DNA from: Sporomusa sp. KB1 | GTDB lineage: Bacteria; Bacillota; Negativicutes; Sporomusales; Sporomusaceae | Length of the DNA stretch: 64,000 bases | Assembly (NCBI RefSeq): GCF_007830295.1 | Contig: NZ_VLKC01000002.1 | Span: 2,265,776 to 2,329,775 of the forward strand | Reading direction: 5' to 3' | In this document: positions 35,791-43,044 of the stretch, one piece after another | How the letters are laid out: each line of letters starts with the position of its first letter | How positions within the stretch are numbered: the first letter of the stretch is position 1 | Notes under the pieces: model-generated | What the model was told of the DNA's origin: nothing | Seen by the model: the letters and a program-made list of their open reading frames with translations, nothing else | The model's database searches: none | Made by a program: the position numbers and the translations under genes

Positions 35791-37370
35791 TTGTTACTGT
35801 CAGTATTCTCGAGTGTTTTTAGTTTTTTTGCTTTTGCTGCTGCTTTTTTTACTTTAGCCCAAGCTGTATCCCAGCTCTCCATGGCGGCGGTTGCTCTGGC
35901 TAATTGCCAACCGGTGATCAGGCCGGCATCATGGTGGGTGAGGCGGCTGGCGGAGGCTTTGACAAGCTCTTGCAACAGCTGTGGAGTAAAGGCAGTGTCC
36001 TGAATTTGGCCTAACAGATCTTGTAGTTGTTCCAACCGTTTGGCAAGTAAGCGGGTATTGTCAGGCAGGATAGGCGCCAGCGATTCCAGTGTATACCGTA
36101 GGCGCTTGCTGGCAATTCGCAGCTCGTGGGCGGCACTCAGGTCATTAATATCCAACTCATCGCCTTGCTTGAGAAAGCGGGCAAGCCAGTAGGTTAAGCG
36201 TTCCAGGACAAACTTTTTACAGGTTGGCTGCGGCTCAGTGGCAGCTTGGGCGGGGCAATTTTCGATAAACGACCATAAACCCAATAATACAGGTGTGCAT
36301 TGACCAGTGGCAATTTCGGTATAGAGGTTGGCTCTTGCTGATTGGCATTTGTCAGCAATTAAGGCTGTCAAAGCAGGTTTGCTTGCTTGATGGGGAAGTA
36401 TAGTTGTTACAGCACAAGTTATTTCGTTCCAGGTTAGACTAAATACATCAAGATCGCGAACCTGGGCCAGCTTATAACTCCAGGTAGTGAGTTTGGTTTG
36501 CCAAGCGGTATATTCCTCGTTTGGCAGCAGCGGCTTGACAAGCTGTACCAGGGCGCGTAGTCTACGAAAAGCTACGCGGAAATCGTGTACTTCTTCTATA
36601 CCATCAGGATTGATTAAATAAGCTTGTTGCGCTCTGATTATTGCATGCAGGTTATAGATAATCATTTGGCCGAGTACTTGATGAGCTGGCCGGGATCCAC
36701 TGGATTTTTTCAAGGGAGAAGGGAGCGCGTTATCTTGTCCAAGTCCATCAGCTATACCAGACAACATAGCTGCCCGGTATAGCTTGCTATCTTGCTCTGG
36801 TAATAGCGGAAACTCTTCAGCTAAAGCCGCTCCCAGCCAAATCAAGGCTTGCGGCTGTCCGGCCTTTAATTCCAGTTCAAGCTCCAGTAACTTCTGTTGT
36901 TTATCACCAGCTAAAATCTCACCATCATCTAACGCCAATTCAATCTTGCTGCCGTCTGGGGCAGTAAGATTCAGTATGTGGCGTTCAAACCGGGTACGGA
37001 AAATTGGTTCGAGTGGCATTTCTCCCACCGCCGCGGTTAGCCGGGCGCCGATATCGGTAAGCATAAAAGGCATGAGGGTGGGGAGCGGGGTGGCTACATC
37101 CATATTATATTCAGCGCGCTGGTGAAGTCCGCCGTCACTCGTACCATCAGCTTTAACTGTGGCTGTCCACTTGCTGTCTGCTAACCGTAAGCGGTAAGAC
37201 AGGCGTGATTTCAGTAATCGCTGATCAGGAGTATCATAATAGGTGGTATCAAGCAGTTGTTTGTAGACTGGCTGAGTTGACAGTTCCTTTAACACAGAGG
37301 AATTGAGTAGGGTATTCAGGCAGGTTGGATCAGCTAGCCGCAATTTCAGTTCTGCTTCCGTGTTTGACAT
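35772..37370 (-). CDS. CYTH-CHAD domain protein
   Basis: A 532-residue protein. The N-terminal CYTH domain (about 1-200) has the ExExK signature at Glu5/Glu7/Lys9 and the tunnel-type charged strands of triphosphate-binding enzymes. The CHAD domain (about 230-510) has the paired basic helices HDFRVAFRRLRAL and HELRIASKRLRYTLE. CHAD domains bind polyphosphate, and CYTH enzymes hydrolyse inorganic triphosphate or related substrates. Its place next to the pst genes fits phosphate storage. AAGGAGGTG precedes the ATG. Confidence 0.9.
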   Translation of the reverse strand: MSNTEAELKLRLADPTCLNTLLNSSVLKELSTQPVYKQLLDTTYYDTPDQRLLKSRLSYRLRLADSKWTATVKADGTSDGGLHQRAEYNMDVATPLPTLMPFMLTDIGARLTAAVGEMPLEPIFRTRFERHILNLTAPDGSKIELALDDGEILAGDKQQKLLELELELKAGQPQALIWLGAALAEEFPLLPEQDSKLYRAAMLSGIADGLGQDNALPSPLKKSSGSRPAHQVLGQMIIYNLHAIIRAQQAYLINPDGIEEVHDFRVAFRRLRALVQLVKPLLPNEEYTAWQTKLTTWSYKLAQVRDLDVFSLTWNEITCAVTTILPHQASKPALTALIADKCQSARANLYTEIATGQCTPVLLGLWSFIENCPAQAATEPQPTCKKFVLERLTYWLARFLKQGDELDINDLSAAHELRIASKRLRYTLESLAPILPDNTRLLAKRLEQLQDLLGQIQDTAFTPQLLQELVKASASRLTHHDAGLITGWQLARATAAMESWDTAWAKVKKAAAKAKKLKTLENTDSNKRSPEL

Positions 37371-37436
37371 GGAAAAACACCTCCTTGAGCTGTTATGTAC
37401 TTATTCGCCAAATAAAGCAAAAACGCCTTTTATAAG

Positions 37437-37475
37437 AAACCGGCTCTTTTGACATAGTGTCAAAAGAACCGGTTT
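37437..37475 (-). terminator. terminator of the minus-strand glycosyltransferase gene
   Basis: Stem of 17 pairs with one mismatch (37437-37454 with 37458-37475). On the minus strand it follows the gene ending at 37538. Confidence 0.75.
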
Positions 37476-37537
37476 TACGACTTGTTATGTGTGCCGCTGA
37501 CAGAAAAGGCGGTTAAAAGAAGCGGCACGCTGATAAG

Positions 37538-38701
37538 TCAGCGTGATAGTGCAGTATCGGTTTGAAACAGCTCCTGCCAGAGGGTGGTGGCAATTGTTTG
37601 GGAAGCTGTTGGATGAGCAATTAAGGCAGCCATTTCACGCATATAGTCAAGCTGCGCCGGGTTTGTAAGGAGTGTTTGGACAGTGGTAGCGAGAGTCTGG
37701 CTGTTATGGGCCCACTGTGCCGCCCCTTTCCGGGTCAAATAAGCAGCATTTTCTTCTTCATGACCGGGGATGGCCTGATATAAGAGTTGGGGCAGTCTCA
37801 TGGAAAGAGCTTCACTGATGGTAAGGGCTCCTGGTTTAGTAATTAGGAGATCGGCAACTGACATAAGTTCGGGAACATGCCGGGTATAGCCAAATACTTT
37901 GAGCGGGTGGGCACAAGAGTATGTCTTGGCTAAAAGCCTACGGCGCAGGTTTGCATTGCGTCCGGCTACCACCACTAGGTTAAAGGGTAATAACAAAGTA
38001 TCAAGGGCTAGTACCGCTTGTTCAAGATCGCCTAATCCTAATCCTCCGCCCATGATGAGTAATATCGGCTGATTATTGGAAAAACCTAGCTGCTGGCGAA
38101 GAATAGCTAATTCGGCTTGCTCAGGAATATAGCTGAATTTGGGATTAACAGGTATGCCAGTGGCGTGAATGCGCGGTAGGCTAATGCCTTGGGTTGCTAA
38201 TTTTTCTTTGAGTTCCGGGGTAGCGACAAAATACATATCTGTTTCGTTATAACGCCAGAAACGGTGAATGGCAAAATCGGTAATAACACCAATAAGAGGC
38301 TGAGTAATTCTGTGGGTACGTTTAAGGTAGGCCGCAGCACCACAGGGAAAGGGATGGGTACAGATTATGGCATCCGGACGGTGGGTATTAATCAGCGTAA
38401 GCATACTACGCTTCATGGATATAGCCATAAGGCTTTGGACTTTACTTCCTGGCGGCATTTGTGAAAAGCGGTATAAGAGGTCATACATATCAGGGAAAAT
38501 ATCGATAAGTTTGAGGTAAACGTCTTTTACTAGCGTATTAAGATATGAGTTTTCACCTGCCATAAAATCAACCACTTGCACGGTGGTGGCTGGCGCGTGG
38601 TTTTCTATAGCTGCTTTGATGGCTAGGGCGGCTTGGGTATGTCCATCACCGACAGATGCTGAGACTAATAAGATTTTTACTGGTTTATTTATAGACGACA
38701 A
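37538..38701 (-). CDS. MGDG synthase/UgtP-type glycosyltransferase
   Basis: A 387-residue GT-B (GT28-like) glycosyltransferase. The N-terminal domain has VSASVGDGHTQAA and DFMAG, and the C-terminal donor-site domain has LLIMGGGLGLGD, GYTRHVPELM and TKPGALTISEAL. The family includes diacylglycerol glucosyl/galactosyltransferases and MurG-like enzymes, so a membrane glycolipid product is likely. TTG 38701 is preferred because GAGGTG lies six bases upstream; the open frame reaches a GTG at 38767 without a ribosome site. Confidence 0.82.
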   Translation of the reverse strand: MSSINKPVKILLVSASVGDGHTQAALAIKAAIENHAPATTVQVVDFMAGENSYLNTLVKDVYLKLIDIFPDMYDLLYRFSQMPPGSKVQSLMAISMKRSMLTLINTHRPDAIICTHPFPCGAAAYLKRTHRITQPLIGVITDFAIHRFWRYNETDMYFVATPELKEKLATQGISLPRIHATGIPVNPKFSYIPEQAELAILRQQLGFSNNQPILLIMGGGLGLGDLEQAVLALDTLLLPFNLVVVAGRNANLRRRLLAKTYSCAHPLKVFGYTRHVPELMSVADLLITKPGALTISEALSMRLPQLLYQAIPGHEEENAAYLTRKGAAQWAHNSQTLATTVQTLLTNPAQLDYMREMAALIAHPTASQTIATTLWQELFQTDTALSR

Positions 38702-38827
38702 AGTGATCACCTCGTCATTAACCTCAATATAATTGTTTTTTTGCCCGCAAAAGATGGTTAGTGCCACGTTAATGGGGCGTTAGCAATATTTTCCGGGGGG
38801 AGTACTGTTTTTTATCTGGATAAAAAA

Positions 38828-38881
38828 ACGCGCGCGTTCATTGCGAAATGGGCTTGCAATATCGGCGCGACGCGTTGCGTC
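38828..38881. other. two GC-rich hairpins in the 38.70-39.04 kb gap
   Basis: CGCGC/GCGCG enclosing ATTGC/GCAAT, followed by GACGC-GTT-GCGTC. Nothing else in this 336-base gap could be named; the second spoIID-like gene must have its promoter in 38890-39020, where no clear match to a known sigma factor was found. Confidence 0.4.
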
Positions 38882-39037
38882 TTACTTTATTACTATTATC
38901 CATGTATCATTGTACGCTTTATAGTTATCAAGGTCAAGCTCCATAACCGCAAAAGGTTCTGAAATGCATGTAACTGACATCCAATTGCCATAATAATAAA
39001 AGTATGCAAAAGAAAATGTTTAGTGAGGTGGCTTAGG

Positions 39038-40003
39038 ATGAATAGGAAGAGTATTGGTTATTTAGTGTTACTGGTATTTTTGTGCATGGCGCTCCTTGGT
39101 TGTAATAATCAACCACAGAAAAAGCCAGAAATGCCTCAGGCCCCATTGGATCAGAAGCAGGCAGTCCGGCAAAATGAACCAGAGATTACTGTGTTTATGC
39201 ATGAAACAGGCGAAAAGAAAACCATGAAGATGGAAGAATATCTTGCCGGAGTAGTGGCCGGAGAGATGAAAACCGAGTGGCCGGTAGAAGCCCTGGCGGC
39301 GCAAGCCATTATTGCCCGTACTTTTACGGTGGAGGCCATAGAAACCAAAGGCGGTGTTCCTGAGCGTGGCACCCAGGCTTCCACAGATATTAAGGAATTC
39401 CAAGCGTATAATGCCAAGGCTGTCAATGACAATGTCAAAAAGGCTGTGGAAATGACGCGCGGCATGATTATAACTTACCAGGGTAAACCCATAAAAGGTT
39501 GGTTCCACGCATCAGCAGGCGGCATTACCGCAACAGCAAAAGAAGGGCTTAACTACCGGGATGCCGAGCCGGCATATATCCAGTCAGTGCAGTCGCCGGA
39601 CGACCTGGCGCCTGAAGACGTAAAAAATTGGACAGTTGCTTTTTCTAAAGAAGATGTCATAAGTGCAATGGCTAAAATGGGGAAAAAAGTAAATGATATC
39701 AGCAGCGTAGAAATTACTCAAAAGGGTCCGTCAGGGCGGGCGACAGTACTTATGATTAATAAAGAAGTTGAGGTATCCGGACCGGAGCTTAGAGTGGCAT
39801 TAGACAGCACAAAACTAAAGTCAATGCTGCTAGATAAGGTTATGGTAAGCGAGGAAAGTGTAACCTTTGTAGGTAAGGGCTATGGCCATGGTGTCGGCAT
39901 GTCTCAATGGGGAGCAAACCGGATGGCCAAAGATGGTAAGAAGCCGGAAGAAATTGTTACCTATTACTTCAAAGGGGTACAAGTAGAAAAACGTTGGAAT
40001 TAA
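39038..40003 (+). CDS. SpoIID/LytB-family lipoprotein
   Basis: A 321-residue protein with a lipoprotein signal (ALLGC, Cys22), a short linker and a full SpoIID domain: ITVFMHETG, YLAGVVAGEM with the candidate catalytic Glu, HASAGG, and the C-terminal GYGHGVGMSQWGA and YYFKGV. It is a paralogue of 261-1292, sharing the domain but not the linker or anchor type. GAGGTGG lies upstream of ATG 39038. A terminator hairpin follows at 40086, so it is probably not co-transcribed with yabP. Confidence 0.88.
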   Translation: MNRKSIGYLVLLVFLCMALLGCNNQPQKKPEMPQAPLDQKQAVRQNEPEITVFMHETGEKKTMKMEEYLAGVVAGEMKTEWPVEALAAQAIIARTFTVEAIETKGGVPERGTQASTDIKEFQAYNAKAVNDNVKKAVEMTRGMIITYQGKPIKGWFHASAGGITATAKEGLNYRDAEPAYIQSVQSPDDLAPEDVKNWTVAFSKEDVISAMAKMGKKVNDISSVEITQKGPSGRATVLMINKEVEVSGPELRVALDSTKLKSMLLDKVMVSEESVTFVGKGYGHGVGMSQWGANRMAKDGKKPEEIVTYYFKGVQVEKRWN

Positions 40004-40085
40004 CAGTCGGGCGGCAGGCACTGTTAGCATAGGTATGCTGGTATAAGTTAAACAGGCTGTAGTAAAAAGCCATAACCAAGCGTAG

Positions 40086-40110
40086 CGGCGGCATAAAATG
40101 CCGCCGTTTT
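40086..40110 (+). terminator. terminator between the SpoIID-like gene and yabP
   Basis: Nine-base GC-rich stem (40086-40094 with 40098-40106), three-base loop, four T. A second hairpin GCAGGCA/TGCCTGC follows. The 311-base gap to yabP otherwise holds the candidate sigma-E promoter. Confidence 0.75.
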
Positions 40111-40244
40111 GCAGGCAAAATTGGCTTCGTGCCTGCAAGCATTATGGTGATCCGAAACTCCAGACAAGCACCCAGGAAACAATAGCAGGTGAAAAATACG
40201 ATACCACTTTTGCAGTTTCGAAAAAGATGCTAGGGCAATCGTTG

Positions 40245-40274
40245 TACTATTACTCTGCTTTGCGGCATATACAT
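40245..40274 (+). promoter_or_regulatory. candidate sigma-E promoter for yabP operon
   Basis: TACTATT at 40245-40251 matches the sigma-E -35 pattern KMATATT in six of seven positions; after 14 bases CATATACA fits CATACANT in six of eight. yabP-yabQ are sigma-E genes in B. subtilis. Confidence 0.45.
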
Positions 40275-40314
40275 AACTTGATTTGAAATAGCATTGGCTA
40301 GGAGGGAGAAGTTT

Positions 40315-40596
40315 ATGCCGATAGATAACAAGACTCCTAAATGGCGGCATCAGTTAACGCTGGTTGACAGGGAGGAACTCAATGTGGATGGGGTTGTTAG
40401 CCTGGGCAGCTATGATGAAAAAGAAATTGTCATGGAAACCGAGAAGGGTGTATTGATCATTAAAGGCGAAAGCCTTAATATTAAGCAGCTCAATCTGGAG
40501 CAAGGTAACATTATTATAGAAGGAGCAATCAAGGGCATGTACTACGAAGAAGAGTCACGTCAGAAAAAAGGTCTGCTGGAACGGTTTTTGAAGTAA
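40315..40596 (+). CDS. yabP: sporulation protein YabP
   Basis: A 93-residue protein of the YabP/YqfC family: LTLVDREELNVDGVVSLGSYDEKEIVMET, then GVLIIKGESLNIKQLNLEQG. It is needed for spore cortex formation in B. subtilis and made in the mother cell. ATG 40315 follows AGGAGGG. It begins the yabP / transglycosylase / yabQ / divIC run. Confidence 0.93.
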   Translation: MPIDNKTPKWRHQLTLVDREELNVDGVVSLGSYDEKEIVMETEKGVLIIKGESLNIKQLNLEQGNIIIEGAIKGMYYEEESRQKKGLLERFLK

Positions 40597-40597
40597 A

Positions 40598-41326
40598 GTG
40601 CGCAGCCGGGCATTGTCGCTGTGGCTGTTCTTGCTGTCTGTATTTGTAGTTCAGGTTGTGGCATTTAGTCTGGCAAGCATTCTGGTCGACTATAGCCGTG
40701 GCGCTCTATATGTAAGATTTACAGCAGAAGCAGCGAGCCCACAAGAAGTGAAAGACCTGCCTTATGCGGCGATCATTAACCAGGCTGGCACAAAGTATGG
40801 GGTTAGTCCAGGGCTTATTGCTGCTGTAATTAAGGCCGAGAGTTCGTTCGACCCCCGGGCACTGTCTAAGGCTGGGGCTTATGGACTTATGCAGGTTATG
40901 CCAGGTACCTGGCGGTTGGTCAATCGCCAGGCGTTAGTTTGCAGCGGCCGCCATGAAGGGGAATGTGGCAGTAATTGTTTTTATAATCCCGAACTTAATA
41001 TTGCGATTGGTGCTTGCTATTTAAGTCAACTGGCTAAACGCTATGAGAGCCACACAGAATGGGCAGTAGCAGCCTATAATGCCGGGCCGGGAGCTGTTGA
41101 TAGGTATGGCGGAATTCCGCCCTATGCTGAGACAACTGAATATGTGGCAAGAGTAGTTGACTATTGGTATCAGCTAAGCGGACGATTACCGCCAACGGGG
41201 TTAACAGCTGAAAACTGGATAAAGGTCGCGCAGGTGCTGGGTTGGAGCAGCGTGATGACTGCCTTTGCGCTATTGTTATTGGGCAGAAATTTATTTCGGC
41301 GGTACCGGGGGTTCCACTGGCGATAA
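40598..41326 (+). CDS. membrane-anchored lytic transglycosylase (SLT domain)
   Basis: A 242-residue protein with an N-terminal membrane segment (about 8-30), an SLT domain with catalytic Glu81 in ESSFDP, GLMQVMPGTW and AAYNAGPGAV, and a second hydrophobic segment near the C-terminus. It cuts glycan strands in peptidoglycan. A three-cysteine insertion (Cys115, 123, 127) sits between the core motifs. GTG 40598 starts one base after the yabP stop with only a weak ribosome site, so coupled translation is likely. This gene does not occur between yabP and yabQ in B. subtilis. Confidence 0.88.
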   Translation: MRSRALSLWLFLLSVFVVQVVAFSLASILVDYSRGALYVRFTAEAASPQEVKDLPYAAIINQAGTKYGVSPGLIAAVIKAESSFDPRALSKAGAYGLMQVMPGTWRLVNRQALVCSGRHEGECGSNCFYNPELNIAIGACYLSQLAKRYESHTEWAVAAYNAGPGAVDRYGGIPPYAETTEYVARVVDYWYQLSGRLPPTGLTAENWIKVAQVLGWSSVMTAFALLLLGRNLFRRYRGFHWR

Positions 41327-41397
41327 AGTTCAATACCTCTTGTCCTGTTGTCATGGTGAAAAGATAATACTCAGTACACCAGTCAGGGGGTGAGAAG

Positions 41398-41886
41398 ATG
41401 GAGTTTTCGACGCAGGTTAAGACGTTTTGGGTTATCATGGCTACTGGCATAATTCTCGGCGTACTTTTTGATACCTATAGGATATTGCGATGGCGGTTCC
41501 GGCCGCCCTTGTTAATAACCTCAGTTACAGATTTAATTTATTGCCTGCTTGCAGCGGCAATTGCATTTGCAGCACTACTTATTAGCAACTGGGGGGAACT
41601 CCGATTATATGTGGTAATTGCGTTATTTGCCGGACTATTTTTTTATTACCGTCTAGCCAGCCGCCATGTTATGAAGCTTGTTATAAGCTTGTTTAAACTC
41701 ACGGCCAAAGTTTTACATATGGCTAAAAGAATAGTTGCTTTTATTTTTATCAGGCCGTTGGTTGTTATTCTGCGACTGTTTTTTTCCCCCGTTAAAATTA
41801 TGGGAAGGAAGTATAAAGACTGGTACAAAAGATGGCGGTCGCCACCGCCGCCACCGCCGCCACCCGAGGAAATACTGCCACCATGA
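41398..41886 (+). CDS. yabQ: spore cortex biosynthesis protein YabQ
   Basis: A 162-residue membrane protein with three to four helices. The family start STQVKTFWVIMATGIILGVLFDTYR and the loop before TDLIYC are visible. YabQ is a mother-cell membrane protein needed for cortex formation. The C-terminus is unusual: a basic stretch, then eight consecutive prolines. ATG 41398 follows AGGGGGTGA. Confidence 0.88.
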   Translation: MEFSTQVKTFWVIMATGIILGVLFDTYRILRWRFRPPLLITSVTDLIYCLLAAAIAFAALLISNWGELRLYVVIALFAGLFFYYRLASRHVMKLVISLFKLTAKVLHMAKRIVAFIFIRPLVVILRLFFSPVKIMGRKYKDWYKRWRSPPPPPPPPEEILPP

Positions 41887-41976
41887 CTAGTGATCAGAAT
41901 TATTTATATAAATTTCCAGCACTAAGAGGATTTGTTATATAAAGAGCGAATATAATAATAATCAAGGAATATGGTG

Positions 41977-42270
41977 ATGTGTATGAACAAAAAATGCAGG
42001 ACATCAAGACAATTTAGCTGGTTTCGATTATGTATTGCGGTTATGGTCGGATACTTTTGCTATGTCTTTATTGGTCAACAAACTGAGCTTTCTAAAATTC
42101 GTCAAGAATCTCAGCTAGTGAATGCCCGCATGACTAATGCGGTTGAGATCAATAATACTCTGACTGCAGAAAAAGAGAAGCTAAGTACAGCTGCCTATAT
42201 TGAAAAGGTGGCCCGCGAACAGTTAGGTTTGGTAAAGCCGGGAGAAGTGCCCTATATTCCTTCCCGGTAA
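41977..42270 (+). CDS. divIC: septum formation initiator DivIC/FtsL-like
   Basis: A 97-residue bitopic protein: short cytosolic N-terminus, one membrane segment (about 14-33), a coiled-coil (about 35-70) and the family end YIEKVAREQLGLVKPGEVPY. DivIC works with FtsL and DivIB at the division septum. Several in-frame starts lie close together (41971, 41974, 41977, 41983); 41977 has the best spacing to AAGGA. Confidence 0.88.
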   Translation: MCMNKKCRTSRQFSWFRLCIAVMVGYFCYVFIGQQTELSKIRQESQLVNARMTNAVEINNTLTAEKEKLSTAAYIEKVAREQLGLVKPGEVPYIPSR

Positions 42271-42376
42271 ACGTCATTCTTGACACATTTTCATTGGCAA
42301 GAGTATAATATGGATTGCGGGTTCCAAAAATAAATAAAAAAAGTACGAGAGATTTTAAGGAGGAAATTTGATTAGT

Positions 42377-42817
42377 ATGTCCATTGAAGTTGGCAGTGTT
42401 GTTGAGGGAGTTGTGACCGGCATAACTAACTTTGGCGCTTTTGTCGAGTTGCCGGGTGGAAAGGTAGGTTTAATTCACATCTCCGAGGTTGCTGACGTAT
42501 ACGTCCGCGATGTTAAGGATTTTTTAAAAGAGCAGGACAAGGTTAAAGTTAAGGTCTTATCAGTAGATGATCGCGGTAAAATCGGCCTTTCTATTAAGCA
42601 ACTGCAACCTCCTGCGCCAAGAAAACCGCATACCAACGATTTCCGTCGTTCTAATAGAGTTAATAGTTTGACATTTGAGGATAAGCTGAGTAAGTTTTTA
42701 AAAGACAGTGACGAGCGTCAGTCTGATTTGAAGCGCAGTACTGATTCTAAACGTGGCGGCAGTGGCGGTCGCGGCGGTGCTGGCGGTGGCGCCGGTGCTG
42801 GTGGAGTTGCGTATTAG
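42377..42817 (+). CDS. yabR: S1 RNA-binding domain protein (YabR-like)
   Basis: A 146-residue protein with one S1 domain (about 3-75: VGSVVEGVVTGITNFGAFVEL, GLIHISEVA, KVLSVDDRGKIGLSIKQ), then a charged linker and a glycine-rich tail (GGSGGRGGAGGG type). YabR follows divIC in many Firmicutes; S1 proteins of this type bind RNA or ribosomes. ATG 42377 fits family starts; TTG 42368 is closer to the AAGGAGG site. Confidence 0.9.
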   Translation: MSIEVGSVVEGVVTGITNFGAFVELPGGKVGLIHISEVADVYVRDVKDFLKEQDKVKVKVLSVDDRGKIGLSIKQLQPPAPRKPHTNDFRRSNRVNSLTFEDKLSKFLKDSDERQSDLKRSTDSKRGGSGGRGGAGGGAGAGGVAY

Positions 42818-42882
42818 GGCGTAGTCGTAGTGAGTTGTCTTTATCGACAAAAAATGGAATAATTAATGATAATATAAGCAGG

Positions 42883-42917
42883 AACCACCTGGCGATGAGT
42901 AGCCAGGTGGTTTTTTG
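42883..42917 (+). terminator. terminator after yabR
   Basis: Eleven-base stem (42883-42893 with 42902-42912), eight-base loop, T-run. Confidence 0.92.
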
Positions 42918-42968
42918 GCATTTGTATTGAATTTATGTCAGATTATTTTATTATATCGGTGGCGTAAA

Positions 42969-43002
42969 TAGACAAACCTCTTGATGGTAATTTATGTAAA
43001 AT
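42969..43002 (+). promoter_or_regulatory. candidate Spo0A-dependent promoter of spoIIE
   Basis: TAGACA at 42969-42974 and TAAAAT at 42997-43002 are separated by 22 bases, recalling the over-long spacing of Spo0A-activated sigma-A promoters such as B. subtilis spoIIE and spoIIG. On the minus strand the same -35 region reads GTTTGTCTA, close to a Spo0A box (TTTGTCRAA). Weak evidence. Confidence 0.35.
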
Positions 43003-43044
43003 CTTAATTGGGCGTAAAACACTTTTTTACAGGGGTGAAGAACC

